Part shown: positions 9,504 to 18,614 of the stretch, piece by piece
Numbering within the stretch: position 1 is the first letter of the stretch
How the letters are laid out: each line of letters opens with the position of its first letter
From: Pseudomonas sp. sp1636
Lineage (GTDB): Bacteria > Pseudomonadota > Gammaproteobacteria > Pseudomonadales > Pseudomonadaceae
Assembly: GCF_030376615.1 (NCBI RefSeq)
Contig: NZ_JARRAB010000004.1
Location: 1 to 64,000, forward strand
DNA length: 64,000 nt
Direction: 5' to 3'
Notes under the pieces: model-generated
What the model was told of the DNA's origin: nothing
The model's input: only the letters and a program-made list of their open reading frames with translations
The model's database searches: none
Made by a program: the position numbers and the translations under genes

Positions 9504-11044
9504 TCCCCATTCCCCTCAACCACCGCCAACCCCATCACCTCCGCCATCAACTGCTTCTGCGCCGCCACTTCATCGCCGGCGCCCAGCGCTTTCATCAGCT
9601 CTTCCAGCTCATGCAGGGCTTCGGTTAGTTCAGCCATGGCCTCGCCGGCCAGCACCTCGGGTGCCGGTAGTTCGCTGGCGTCCAGGCTATCGGCATCTTT
9701 TAGCCAACTGATATCCAGGGAGTCGCCACGGGCGGCGATGTCGGCGCGGGTAAATACGCGGAAGCGGCTGAGTTCGCCGATGCCTTCGACGTTTTCGGCG
9801 CGCGGGCTGTTGCCGTTGGCATCCGCACCGTAGGCGTCTTCGAAGGGTTTCAGGTGGCCGGCGCCGAAGGGGGTGCGTTTGCCGAAGCTGGGCATATTGC
9901 TGCGCAGGTCATACACCCAGACACGCTGGGTGCAGCCTTGTTCCTGGCGTGGGTTGGTGGCGCTGCCCTTCTGGAAGAACAGCACGTTGGTCTTTACGCC
10001 CTGGGCGTAGAAGATGCCGGTGGGCAGGCGCAGGATTGTGTGCAGGTTGCACTTGTCCAGCAGGTCGCGGCGCACCTCGGTGCCGACGCCGGCTTCGAAC
10101 AGCACGTTGTCCGGCAGCACCACGGCGGCGCGGCCACCGGGCTTGAGGCCGCGGTAGATGTGTTGCAAGAAGGCCAGCTGCTTGTTGCTGGTCTTGTAGG
10201 TGAGGTCGTCGCGGGTCGGGCCGCCACCGCCCTTGGCGGTGCCGAACGGCGGGTTGGAGAGGATCACATCGACCCTGAGCAGGCTGGCGCCGGTTTGGCC
10301 GAGGGCGTTGCCCAGGTGCACCACGCCTTCTGCGTCGCCTTCCATGCCGTGCAGCAGGGTGTTCATCAGCGCCAGGCGGCGGGTGCCGGGCACCAGTTCT
10401 ATGCCGACAAAGGCGCGGTTGCGCTGGAAGCTGCGGGCCTTGTCGTCGAGGTCGTAATGATCGTCGCTGTGGCGCTTGATATAGGCGTCGGCGGCAATCA
10501 AGAAACCGGCGGTGCCGGCGGCGGGGTCCTGGATGGTTTCACCCGGCTGCGGCTGGATGCAGTTGATGATGCTGTCGATCAGCGGACGCGGGGTGAAGTA
10601 CTGGCCGGCACCGGATTTGGTTTCGCTGGCATTCTTTTCCAGCAGGCCTTCGTAGAGGTCGCCGAGGCCGTCCTGGCGGGCGCTGAACCAGTCGATGCCG
10701 TCCAGTGATTTGATCAGCTGCTCAAGGTGGCGCGGCTCTTTCAGGCGGGTCTGCGCATCGGCATAGATGGCGGCGATCAGCGGGTCGCTGTTCTTGCCCA
10801 AGTCGAGCAGCAGCTGCCGGTAGTGGTCGAGCAGGTTGAGCCCGGATCTATCGGCCAGATCCGGCCAGCGCGCGCCTATCGGTAGCTTGTGGGCAAAGCT
10901 GGCGTTGTTCTGCACCTGCTCGTATTCCATCTTGATAAACAGCAAGAGCACCAACTCGGTAACGTAGTCGCTGTAGTTGATGCCGTCGTCGCGCAGCACG
11001 TCGCAGAGGTTCCAGAGCTTCTGGACGATGTCGGAGTTGGTCAT
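9500..11044 (-). CDS. hsdM: HsdM, type I DNA adenine methyltransferase subunit
   Basis: A 514-residue protein when started at MTNSDIVQKLWNLCDVLRDD (ATG 11044), with AGGAAG five bases upstream. It has the N-terminal HsdM helical domain, then motif I (DPAAGTAGFL, about residue 171) for S-adenosylmethionine and motif IV NPPF (about residue 263) for adenine-N6 methylation. The frame is open to 11185, but those residues do not look native. It modifies host DNA together with HsdS, which follows with an ATGA overlap. A hairpin with a T-run sits only about 20 bp before its start codon (see 11063). Confidence 0.96.
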   Translation of the reverse strand: MTNSDIVQKLWNLCDVLRDDGINYSDYVTELVLLLFIKMEYEQVQNNASFAHKLPIGARWPDLADRSGLNLLDHYRQLLLDLGKNSDPLIAAIYADAQTRLKEPRHLEQLIKSLDGIDWFSARQDGLGDLYEGLLEKNASETKSGAGQYFTPRPLIDSIINCIQPQPGETIQDPAAGTAGFLIAADAYIKRHSDDHYDLDDKARSFQRNRAFVGIELVPGTRRLALMNTLLHGMEGDAEGVVHLGNALGQTGASLLRVDVILSNPPFGTAKGGGGPTRDDLTYKTSNKQLAFLQHIYRGLKPGGRAAVVLPDNVLFEAGVGTEVRRDLLDKCNLHTILRLPTGIFYAQGVKTNVLFFQKGSATNPRQEQGCTQRVWVYDLRSNMPSFGKRTPFGAGHLKPFEDAYGADANGNSPRAENVEGIGELSRFRVFTRADIAARGDSLDISWLKDADSLDASELPAPEVLAGEAMAELTEALHELEELMKALGAGDEVAAQKQLMAEVMGLAVVEGNGE

Positions 11045-11062
11045 GGGGCTTCCTGGCCTGAA

Positions 11063-11090
11063 ATAAAAAACCCGCACGATTTGTGCGTGG
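11063..11090 (-). terminator. Terminator-like hairpin immediately upstream of hsdM
   Basis: Read on the minus strand, CGCAC and GTGCG form a short GC-rich stem around a 5-base loop, with a possible extension past one mismatch, followed at once by TTTTTT. It lies after rloB and only about 20 bases before the hsdM start. It could end the rloAB transcript or act as an attenuator between the upstream genes and hsdMS. Confidence 0.5.
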
Positions 11091-11195
11091 CTGCCGGGGG
11101 CAGTCAGAGGCATGGCGGGTATGTTGCGGACGAGGTTATTGTTCGGCAGGCGATTTGGCAAGTTTGCTGGCCGGCATGCAGACATGCGCCCTGAC

Positions 11196-11720
11196 TCAGG
11201 GCTTCAGCAATGCCATGCGCAGCGTGACAATCGAGTGATTGCCTGTGGCATCCAGTACCGGCCGGGTAAACAACTCAGCGTAGGCTGCCGGCTCGGTGTG
11301 CCTGCCATCAAGTCTTGGATGCAAGCGCTGCTTGAGTTGCTGGCTGGTTTCGTGGGCCTGCACGGGCTCATCCAGCGCCTCCAGCAGGGCACCTTCCAGA
11401 CACTGCGGACGCCAGAGAATAACTGTATAGCCGGCCACTGCTGCGCGCTTGTACTCGGCATCGCTGGGCGGCAGATCGGCATCCAGCAGCAGGATGCGGC
11501 GGTTATATTCGGTATTGCGATAGCTGCGGATGGCGTTGCTGATGATGTTGCCGGGCGAGCCACCATCCTGTGCCTGAACCTTGACGCTGACACCGCAGCC
11601 ACGAGGGCAGTACAGCTGCTTCATGTGACTGATGAAGGCCTTGTCATCCGGCCCCTCTCCGACGACCAGCAGTGTTGTCTGCAACGCAGCCTGCCTGACT
11701 CCTTTGTGCTTCGGGCTCAT
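11196..11720 (-). CDS. RloB-like Toprim-fold protein (AbiLii-type partner)
   Basis: A 174-residue protein. It begins with a Toprim-like core: LLVVGEGPDDKAF supplies the conserved Glu (E22), and RILLLDADLPPSD supplies the DxD metal pair (D80, D82). It resembles RloB proteins named for ORFs linked to type I restriction loci in Campylobacter and the second protein of AbiL abortive-infection systems. A metal-dependent nuclease role is plausible from the fold but not shown by the sequence. It follows the ATPase gene with a 4-bp overlap, so the two are a pair. It lies in the middle of the hsd locus, between hsdR and hsdM. Toprim fold is fairly sure; the AbiL label is inference. Confidence 0.75.
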   Translation of the reverse strand: MSPKHKGVRQAALQTTLLVVGEGPDDKAFISHMKQLYCPRGCGVSVKVQAQDGGSPGNIISNAIRSYRNTEYNRRILLLDADLPPSDAEYKRAAVAGYTVILWRPQCLEGALLEALDEPVQAHETSQQLKQRLHPRLDGRHTEPAAYAELFTRPVLDATGNHSIVTLRMALLKP

Positions 11721-12901
11721 AGATCAGGAACCGCGCCCAGCGCGCCAGCCATGTATTTGGCGTACAGGTTGTCATCGGCGCGCAGCCCCTGCACCTCATC
11801 CAGCCGCCAGGCGGTTGAGCATTGGTCTTGTTTCTCGCACAGGTACACCTGGTGTTTTTGCAGGCGGTTGAGCACTTCCGGGGTATGGCAGGTGAAGATC
11901 AACTGCGCCTGGTGCGGGTTGCTGTGCTCAAAGCGGAACCAATCAAGGATCTCAGGCATTAGGTGTGGGTGCAGGTCGTTGTCGATCTCGTCGATGATCG
12001 CCATGCCACCCTGTTCTAGGGTGGTCAGCAGGTGCTCAAGCAGGACGAAGGCCGACTGGGTACCGCTGGACTCCTCAAAGAGGCTCAGCTCGAAAGCCTT
12101 GCCATTTTGGCTCTGATGTATGCCAAACGGCATGTAAATAGTGCTGTCTTTACCCTCCTTGTCGACAACTTCCATCGGTCGAATGACGACGTCGGACAAG
12201 CCCAGATCAAACTCGCGCATGGCTGCAACCATGCGCGATTTGATGGCTGGGGCTGCCTCGTAGAGTTCAGCCGCACTGACCAGTGCACCGCGTTGGAAAT
12301 GATGCCGGCCATGGCTGGCGACATTGCTGTTGATGCGGCGGAAGAACTCAATAAAAGGGCGGGCTTCTTTGATGTCGTAGCTGTGTGCCGCCGCCAGTAG
12401 TGAACAGTTGGCACGCAAGCTCTGTGCCTGGGCCTTGGGAAAGGGGAAGCCTTTGTGCTTGAAGGTGAAGCCTTCAGGGCTGCGCTCACGGCGAAACAGG
12501 TAGCTAAACTGGGTGCTGGTGCGATTGAGCAGCACCTCGCTGACGACTTTGCCGGCATTGAGCACCAGTTGATAGCGGTGCTGGATGCCCTGCAGAAAGA
12601 AGTCGATCTCAATACTGGTGTCCAGCTCCGCGTGCAGGCGGTGGGGCTGGTATGCGATGTCTTGGTCGGGATCCCCTTGCAGGAACGAATCGCAGATAAA
12701 CCAGCCGAGGAAGGCCAGCGGCTTGATCAGCTGGGTTTTCCCCGAGCCGTTGGCGCCTACCACCGCGATGACCTTGTTCAGGCGGGTCTCGGGCAGGTTG
12801 ATATCGAAGCCTGACGGCGTGGGCTTTTTGCCCACGGTAAAATCGAGCCGAGTTTCCTCAGCGAAGCTGTAGAAGTTGGAAAAGCGCAAAGAGCTGATCA
12901 T
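11717..12901 (-). CDS. RloA-like AAA ATPase (AbiLi-type)
   Basis: A 394-residue ABC/SMC-type ATPase of the AAA_15/21 kind. The Walker A motif is GANGSGKT (residues 49-56), and the Walker B/D-loop is AIIDEIDNDLHPHL near residue 300, preceded by a signature-like FEESSGTQS and followed by the H-switch region LIFTCHTPEVLN. The N-terminus MISSLRFSNFYSFAEETRLD is typical of RloA and related ATP-binding defence proteins. The gene overlaps the Toprim partner by 4 bp. ATPase plus RloB is the AbiL/RloAB pair: the ATPase probably senses infection and controls the nuclease-like partner. It is an insertion in the hsd locus, not part of the restriction enzyme. Confidence 0.8.
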   Translation of the reverse strand: MISSLRFSNFYSFAEETRLDFTVGKKPTPSGFDINLPETRLNKVIAVVGANGSGKTQLIKPLAFLGWFICDSFLQGDPDQDIAYQPHRLHAELDTSIEIDFFLQGIQHRYQLVLNAGKVVSEVLLNRTSTQFSYLFRRERSPEGFTFKHKGFPFPKAQAQSLRANCSLLAAAHSYDIKEARPFIEFFRRINSNVASHGRHHFQRGALVSAAELYEAAPAIKSRMVAAMREFDLGLSDVVIRPMEVVDKEGKDSTIYMPFGIHQSQNGKAFELSLFEESSGTQSAFVLLEHLLTTLEQGGMAIIDEIDNDLHPHLMPEILDWFRFEHSNPHQAQLIFTCHTPEVLNRLQKHQVYLCEKQDQCSTAWRLDEVQGLRADDNLYAKYMAGALGAVPDL

Positions 12902-13077
12902 ATTTTCACTGTTCCAACAAAATTTCGTTGATTCTTGCTCTTTGCTGTTTATTTGGCAAGCGTGAAGTGCAGGTAGTGCGAGTGTCGCGACACAGATCCC
13001 CGTGCGGTTAAGCGGCCTCTCGTAGGGTTAGGCGCACGCAGCCAATAGCGATGATTCAGCGAGATCCGTTGCGCCAT

Positions 13078-13190
13078 AACCCACCAGCGGCGCAACTCGG
13101 CCCAGTTTCGAGGCGAGGCGCTTGGTGGGTTGCGCGGCGCACCACCTCGGCGTCGCTTGATCGCTCAGGGCTCAGCGCCGCTAACCCACC
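13078..13190. repeat. REP-like palindromic repeat between rloA and hsdR
   Basis: A perfect 9-bp inverted repeat, AACCCACCA (13078-13086) and TGGTGGGTT (13123-13131), is followed by a further AACCCACC near 13183. The spaces hold GCGGCGC-rich arms. This is the GGTGGGTTACGC...AACCCACC style of repeat seen between Pseudomonas genes. It lies in the 300-bp gap between hsdR and rloA, where the rloA promoter would also be expected (12902-13070). Confidence 0.6.
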
Positions 13191-13198
13191 CACAAGGC

Positions 13199-16100
13199 TC
13201 AGCTAACCGCGTGCCACAGGTTGTCATTCAGGGCTTCCAGCACCCGATCCAGGTTGCCGCCCAGGTTGCGATCCAGGCCTTTGAGGCCGCCATCGTTGCG
13301 GAAGGCATCGTTGACCTGCTGCGGGTCGATGATCACTTCGTGCACCAGTTGCTTGGCCAGGCGCTCCAGCCATTTGCGTTGCACGGGCGTCCAGGGTTGC
13401 TGGGCGTAGATGGTCTGCATGGCCTTGGCCACGCGTTGGTCGAAGGGCAGCAGGGCTTCGCCGATGGCGGCCTGCCGGATATAGCCGATGATGCTGGCGG
13501 CGATTTCCTGGTTGGTCTGGTTGCGCCAGGCGCTCTTCAGGCTGGCTTCGCTGAAGCCGTGCTGGTCGAGCAGCAGGCGTACTTCGCGCAGCTGCTTGCG
13601 GGTCAGATCCTTGGGGCGGTTGACCACCACACCCAGAGCGGCGGACTGGTTGAGCTGTTTGTGAATGAAGTCATGGAAGCTATCCAAGTAGTCGGCGGGC
13701 TTCTGGTTCTGGCCGTAGTTTTGCTCGCGAACCATCAGCTCGTCGCTGTGGGTGGAGATTACCGGGTAGTTCTCCGAGCCGAGCAGGGCGCTGACGGCGG
13801 CGAGCTGGTTGAGCAGTTGGCTGTGCTGGCGCACGAAGTTGGCGGCTTGCTGCGGGCCGAGTTCATGCAGGTGGCTGTGCAGCTTGGCTGGTTCGACGCC
13901 CCAGGCATCCTGTAGCTCATCGAGTTTCTGCTTGAGGCTCGGTTTGCTCTCGGCCTTGTGCTGAGCCTTGCGCAGGATGCGCATGACGCGCTGACTCAGT
14001 TGGTCGAGCACGTCATGGGCGTGGTTGCTGTCGTCCTGGCTGCCGGGGGCGTCAAAGCTGGCGCCGCCGGTGAGCTCGCTGACCAGTTGCTCCAGGGAGA
14101 TGTTGGGGTTCTTCACCAGGGGCTTCATGGTGTCGACCGCCTCCAGGCTGGCGTAGAGGTCGACGGGGTCGTAGATGCGGAACACGGTCTTGCCGATGTC
14201 GTCGCAGCGGCGGGTGGCGCGGCCTTTCATCTGTTCGTAGAGGATGCGCGAGCGCACCCGGCGCATAAACACCAGGTTGCAGATTGTCGGCACGTCGATG
14301 CCGGTGGTGAGCAGGTCGACGGTGATGGCGATGCTGGGGTGCGGTTCGTTCTTGTAGCGGCGAATCAGTTGCTCAACCTTGTCGCTCTGACCGGTGATGA
14401 TGCGCACCGCCGCTTCGTTGTACTGCTCGCCGTAGGCAGCCTTGAAGGCCTCGTCGAGCAGGTTCTTCACCCGCTCGGCATGGGCCTGGTTGACGCAGAA
14501 GATCATGGTCTTCTCTTCGCCGAACGGATCCAGCTCCTTGGCCAGTTCGTCGCAGATGACCTTGTCGAAGGCCGGGGTGATGACGCGGCGGTTGAACGAC
14601 TCGATGTTGAAGCTGAGTTCGTCCTCCAGTTCCGCTACGTCGATCTCGCCGGTCTGGGTGTTGATGACGCTGACCGACTCGCCCTTTTCAAAGCGGATGC
14701 CGTGCTGGCTGAGCTGGGTTTCATAGCGGATCGGCGGTTCGTGATCGATCAACCAATCGTCGGCCACGGCCTCGCGGTAGCTATAGGTGAATACCGGTTT
14801 GCCGAAAATTTCGCTGGTGTGCTTGGCTGGGGTGGCGGTGAGGCCGATGCGGCAGGCATCGAAATGATCGAGCACACGGCGGTATTGCGAGAGGTACTGG
14901 CTGTGGTCGCGCACGGCCAGCTCGCCTTCGGTCATCTCCTGGTCGAGGGTGTAACCGCGGTGGGCCTCGTCGACGATGATGCAGTCGAACTCGCCAATCG
15001 GCGGCGGGTTATCCGAGCGGAAAATGCGGCTGACCATGGCTTGCACGGTGGCCACCTGAACGCGGGTTTCCGCCTCGGCGGCCATGTCACCCAGTTCCTT
15101 GACGTCGTAGATCTGCGCCAGGCTGTGGTTCTGCTCGAGGGTGGTGTCGTTGAACGAGTCGATGGCCTGCTGACCCAGGGCGCTGCGGTCGACCAGAAAC
15201 AGGATGCGCTTGAAGCGTTCGGCCTTGAGGAAGCGATACATCAGGCCAATGATGGTGCGGGTTTTACCGGTGCCGGTGGCCATGGCCAGCAGGCAGTCGC
15301 GCTGGTTGTGGGCCAGGGCATGCTCGACGGCCTGGATGGCTTTCTCCTGGTAGTCACGCAGCTTGAGGTAGGCGAAGCCTTCGGTCTTGAGCTTGGCCTC
15401 GGCGTCGGCCTGGCTGCGCTTGAGCAGGTTTTCTAGATCAGCTGGGGTATGAAAGTCTTGCAACGGGCGGCGGGTATTGGCCGGGCTGCGCAGATCACGA
15501 AACCAGGTGCCGGAAAGCTCGGCGAGCTGCTTGATAAAAGGCCGACCGTTGCAGGCGAAAGCAAAGGGCACATTGAAGCTGCCACCCTGGCCATCGCCCC
15601 ACGGCTGCGCTAGACCGGCCAACAGCCAGGATTGCTGCTGCTCGGCGCTGAGTTTGAACTCGCGGGCATAGCGCTCTGCCTGGGGGATACGGTCGGCAAT
15701 GTTGATGCGCTTACGCTTGGCCTCGACGATGGCGATGGGCGTGAGGCCGGCGAACAGCACGTAGTCGGCGCAGGCTTTGGGGCTGCTGGTGGGCCACTCG
15801 GCGATGGCCTTGTTCCTACCCTTCTCGGGGCGTGCGCCTTTGCTGTAGGTGAGGTCGAGGGAATCGGCTTCCCAGCCGGCGTCGATCAGCTGCTGGTCGA
15901 TTAGGATACGGGTCAGGTCTTCGGAGAGGTCGAAGCTGCTGGTGGCCTGTAGGGTCTTGTGCATGACCTGCTGTGCCGTCTGGGGCTGGGTCAGCAGTTG
16001 CAGTTGCAGGGCTTTGATGCGTTGCTCATGCTCGCAGCGCAGCCGATGCAGCGCTGCTTCGTGCTCGGCGGCCAGTTGTTTGTGAGTGCGTGATTCGACA

Positions 16101-16675
16101 TCCATCTGCTCGGCGAGGACTGCATATTCCTCGGCCTCACGCTTGTGCAGCTCGGCCAGTTGCTGGTTGCTCTCCAGTTGCTGGCTGGATTCGCTCAACT
16201 GGGCCTTGAGCTGTTCGATCTGGCTTTGCAGGTCGCGCAGCGGGGCGCTGGGGTCTGCTGGCGTGATGAAGGGGCCGGACTTGAAGGCGTGGGTGTTCTT
16301 GCCGAAGCACTGGTGATACCAGATGGCCAGGGCGCGGGCGACCTTCAGTCCATCCATGGCCTCGCGGTGCTGGGTGCGGAATTCGTGGGTGGCTCTGTTG
16401 CCCTCGACGCGCAGGGTATGGAACAGGCTGCGGATGTTCTGATCCAGCTGGATCTCGCGGCTGAGCTTGTAGAGCAGGTCGGATTGAGTGGTGGTGGCAT
16501 CGAACTCGATACCGGCGCGACTGGCCAAGTCCTGAGCCAGGGCCTCGCCGAGTTGGCGCAGTTTGATCAGGGTGGTGTTGGGGTCGCTGGCGAAGACCTG
16601 TTCGGCCGTACTGGCAAGCTGCAGGAAGACGGGATCGTGTTCCTGGAGAAAGGCGAAATTACTGCTGGCTGCCAT
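13199..16675 (-). CDS. hsdR: HsdR, type I restriction endonuclease/translocase subunit
   Basis: A 1158-residue protein starting at MAASSNFAFLQEHDPVFLQL (ATG 16675); the frame is open 37 codons further but those residues look non-native. Parts in order: an N-terminal DUF4145-like domain, a coiled coil (about 140-230), a nuclease domain with VEAKRK near residue 316, superfamily 2 helicase motifs with Walker A MATGTGKT (about 464) and VDEAHRGYTLDQ (about 568), a helicase C domain (LTTGIDVPTICNLVFMR) and a C-terminal HsdM-binding region. It cuts unmodified DNA after ATP-driven translocation. It is the first gene of the locus after tRNA-Thr and is separated from hsdMS by rloAB. All motifs look intact. 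Confidence 0.95.
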   Translation of the reverse strand: MAASSNFAFLQEHDPVFLQLASTAEQVFASDPNTTLIKLRQLGEALAQDLASRAGIEFDATTTQSDLLYKLSREIQLDQNIRSLFHTLRVEGNRATHEFRTQHREAMDGLKVARALAIWYHQCFGKNTHAFKSGPFITPADPSAPLRDLQSQIEQLKAQLSESSQQLESNQQLAELHKREAEEYAVLAEQMDVESRTHKQLAAEHEAALHRLRCEHEQRIKALQLQLLTQPQTAQQVMHKTLQATSSFDLSEDLTRILIDQQLIDAGWEADSLDLTYSKGARPEKGRNKAIAEWPTSSPKACADYVLFAGLTPIAIVEAKRKRINIADRIPQAERYAREFKLSAEQQQSWLLAGLAQPWGDGQGGSFNVPFAFACNGRPFIKQLAELSGTWFRDLRSPANTRRPLQDFHTPADLENLLKRSQADAEAKLKTEGFAYLKLRDYQEKAIQAVEHALAHNQRDCLLAMATGTGKTRTIIGLMYRFLKAERFKRILFLVDRSALGQQAIDSFNDTTLEQNHSLAQIYDVKELGDMAAEAETRVQVATVQAMVSRIFRSDNPPPIGEFDCIIVDEAHRGYTLDQEMTEGELAVRDHSQYLSQYRRVLDHFDACRIGLTATPAKHTSEIFGKPVFTYSYREAVADDWLIDHEPPIRYETQLSQHGIRFEKGESVSVINTQTGEIDVAELEDELSFNIESFNRRVITPAFDKVICDELAKELDPFGEEKTMIFCVNQAHAERVKNLLDEAFKAAYGEQYNEAAVRIITGQSDKVEQLIRRYKNEPHPSIAITVDLLTTGIDVPTICNLVFMRRVRSRILYEQMKGRATRRCDDIGKTVFRIYDPVDLYASLEAVDTMKPLVKNPNISLEQLVSELTGGASFDAPGSQDDSNHAHDVLDQLSQRVMRILRKAQHKAESKPSLKQKLDELQDAWGVEPAKLHSHLHELGPQQAANFVRQHSQLLNQLAAVSALLGSENYPVISTHSDELMVREQNYGQNQKPADYLDSFHDFIHKQLNQSAALGVVVNRPKDLTRKQLREVRLLLDQHGFSEASLKSAWRNQTNQEIAASIIGYIRQAAIGEALLPFDQRVAKAMQTIYAQQPWTPVQRKWLERLAKQLVHEVIIDPQQVNDAFRNDGGLKGLDRNLGGNLDRVLEALNDNLWHAVS

Positions 16676-16926
16676 GATCGATCCTTCGGTTGCGTGTCCA
16701 CTCAGTACGCCACGCTTGGCTTTATTACGCGGAGTTTGCGGCAGCTTAACCAAGGTAGGCAGAGTTTGACCATGGCATTGAGTCACTCAACGGCTCAATG
16801 CGTACCGGCCAATAACCAGGCAGTTATAGGCAGCCTTGATCGTGAGTGCCATAGTCCGGTAACCGCGGAGATCCGTAAGTGAAACGGGGAACGAACGGGG
16901 GAAAATTTTGGTTTCGGGAAGCCAGA

Positions 16927-16964
16927 AACGACTTAGGCCCACCTCGCGGTGAGCCTAAGTCGTT
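16927..16964 (-). terminator. Terminator of tRNA-Thr
   Basis: A 12-bp perfect stem AACGACTTAGGC / GCCTAAGTCGTT with an inner CACC/GGTG stem lies nine bases after the tRNA 3' end. On the minus strand it ends in TTTCT, and on the plus strand it is followed by TGTTTT, so it may serve both directions. Confidence 0.7.
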
Positions 16965-16972
16965 GTTTTATA

Positions 16973-17048
<76 letters not shown>

Positions 17049-17351
17049 ATTTCAGGGCCGCCATTATATCCATTCACCTGGCCGAGTAAAGCCGTCTGCG
17101 CGTAGTTTATTGCTGGTCTGGCTATTAGCTGCGAAATCCTTATGCACAAGCGAGTGGCGTTTGCTGAGCGCGCATGTAGTTTTTGTGCGGCATTTCTCGG
17201 CTTTTTATAAGTGTCTGTTTTAATTGGTCTTTGTGGTCTGTTTAAAAAACGAACAGGCGCCTTCAGGGCCGATGGCAGAGGCGTTAGGCGAGTCTGCTCA
17301 GAATCTATCAACACAGTTATCCACAGATAATGTGGGCAACTTGGGCTGAGG
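17049..17351. promoter_or_regulatory. Intergenic region upstream of tRNA-Thr with one perfect DnaA box
   Basis: A 300-bp AT-rich gap. It contains one exact DnaA consensus box, TTATCCACA, at 17317-17325, next to a partner GATAATGTGG that makes a small inverted repeat TTATC/GATAA. No cluster of boxes is visible, so this is not an origin. The tRNA-Thr promoter must lie in 17049-17110, but I could not fix its boxes. No gene is apparent. Confidence 0.45.
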
Positions 17352-18569
17352 TTAGCGGCGTTCGGCGAGCAGCAGCAGGTTGCGCGGGGTGAGTTGGCGT
17401 GGGCAGAAGCTGCCGAGGCGCACGCTGAAGCCCTGATCGTGCAGGTAGAGCGCGCGGTCGAGTAGCAGCCACAGTTCCAGCGGGCGGCGGAACAAGTCGC
17501 GCAGCAGTTCCAGGTTGCGTACCTGGGCCAGCCGTTGCCAGCCTTGGCTTTGCAGTTGCGCCCAGTCGTATGCGGCTTCTGGCGTGGGCAGTTGCTTTAG
17601 GGCCGCGAGGTCGGTGCAGTAATCGCTGAAGTCTTTGCCCAGCCAGGCCGTCGGCAGGGAGGGGGTGGGCAGGTAGTGGTCGATGCCGCGCAGCTCACGC
17701 TGCAGCAGGTCGAAGGCCAGGCGCCAGGCCATGGAGCGATCACGCTGGCGGCGCACGCGGGCGCCGGCGGTGACGGTTTCGCTAAGGGGCAGGGCCAGAT
17801 CCTCCAGCGATAACTGCAAGGCAGACGCCTGGGCGGCAGCGGAGAGCGCCTGGTAATTGGGCGTGGCGATGCGGTTGTAGCAGCACGGCGCTATGGCTAA
17901 TTGCTGACAGCCGGCCGCGCTGGCGAGCTGGATCAGGCGCACATGCAGGTCGCCGCAGGCGTGCAGGGCGACCGGGGTGTGTTCGCGCTTGAGCTGGTTA
18001 TGGGCATCGGCCGCGAGTACATCCTGCTGCAGATGCCGGGCGTTGAGGTGCTGGCGCTGGCTGAGCAGTTGGCCGCTGTGTACCAGTTCGGGGTTGTGCT
18101 CCAGGCAGGTCAGCGGGCGGCCGTCATGCGCCAGCAGGCGACCGAGATGGCCTTTGCCGGCGCACCAGTCGAGCCAGTGTTGGGCGGGTTGGTGAAACTG
18201 CAGGCAGCCGGCGAAGGCCTGGATCTGTTGCCATTTGCGCCCGGGCACGTCGACCGAGAAGCGTGCCGGCAGTTGTGGCGTTGGCTGTGGCGCGAAGGCG
18301 CCGACTCGACTCAGGCTGCTGGCTTGCGCGGCGAGTCCGGCGAAGGGGGCGGGGGCATTCAGCAGGTGCGGTTCAGTGTGGGCGACCTCGGCCTGTTCCA
18401 GGCTGCGCGATCTGAGCCAGCGGGCGAGTTCGGGGTGCAGGCTTTCCCACGGCAGTTGCCGTTGGCTGAATGGCCGCGGTCGCCACAGCGATTGGTGTTG
18501 CCACAAGAATTCATCCAGCGCCTGGAAACGCTGGAGCAGGGCGGCGCCGCTGAGGGGGGAGTCGTTCAT
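17352..18569 (-). CDS. SAM-dependent methyltransferase (Methyltransf_32 / METTL25-like)
   Basis: A 405-residue protein. A variable N-terminal part is followed by a Rossmann methyltransferase core: WLDWCAGKGHLGRLLA (SAM-binding motif I, about residue 132), LTCLEHNPELV, then VALHACGDLHVRL and IAPCCYN. The HACGDL and PCCYN motifs are the hallmarks of the Methyltransf_32 group that includes eukaryotic METTL25/RRNAD1. The substrate is unknown. It starts 45 bp after the stop of the ABC permease gene hisM and probably ends that operon. Its link with amino-acid import is unexplained; the pairing may be historical. Confidence 0.8.
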   Translation of the reverse strand: MNDSPLSGAALLQRFQALDEFLWQHQSLWRPRPFSQRQLPWESLHPELARWLRSRSLEQAEVAHTEPHLLNAPAPFAGLAAQASSLSRVGAFAPQPTPQLPARFSVDVPGRKWQQIQAFAGCLQFHQPAQHWLDWCAGKGHLGRLLAHDGRPLTCLEHNPELVHSGQLLSQRQHLNARHLQQDVLAADAHNQLKREHTPVALHACGDLHVRLIQLASAAGCQQLAIAPCCYNRIATPNYQALSAAAQASALQLSLEDLALPLSETVTAGARVRRQRDRSMAWRLAFDLLQRELRGIDHYLPTPSLPTAWLGKDFSDYCTDLAALKQLPTPEAAYDWAQLQSQGWQRLAQVRNLELLRDLFRRPLELWLLLDRALYLHDQGFSVRLGSFCPRQLTPRNLLLLAERR

Positions 18570-18614
18570 GGTCGTGTCGTCAAGCCTGGATGGGGCAGCG
18601 AGCGCCCCATCGCG

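Noticed and set aside
13130-16882. Long plus-strand frames across hsdR
   Set aside because: No family features; hsdR on the other strand has all helicase and nuclease motifs in order.
17317-17325. Perfect DnaA box as evidence of an origin
   Set aside because: It is a single box with no AT-rich unwinding element or further boxes, and dnaA/dnaN are not here.
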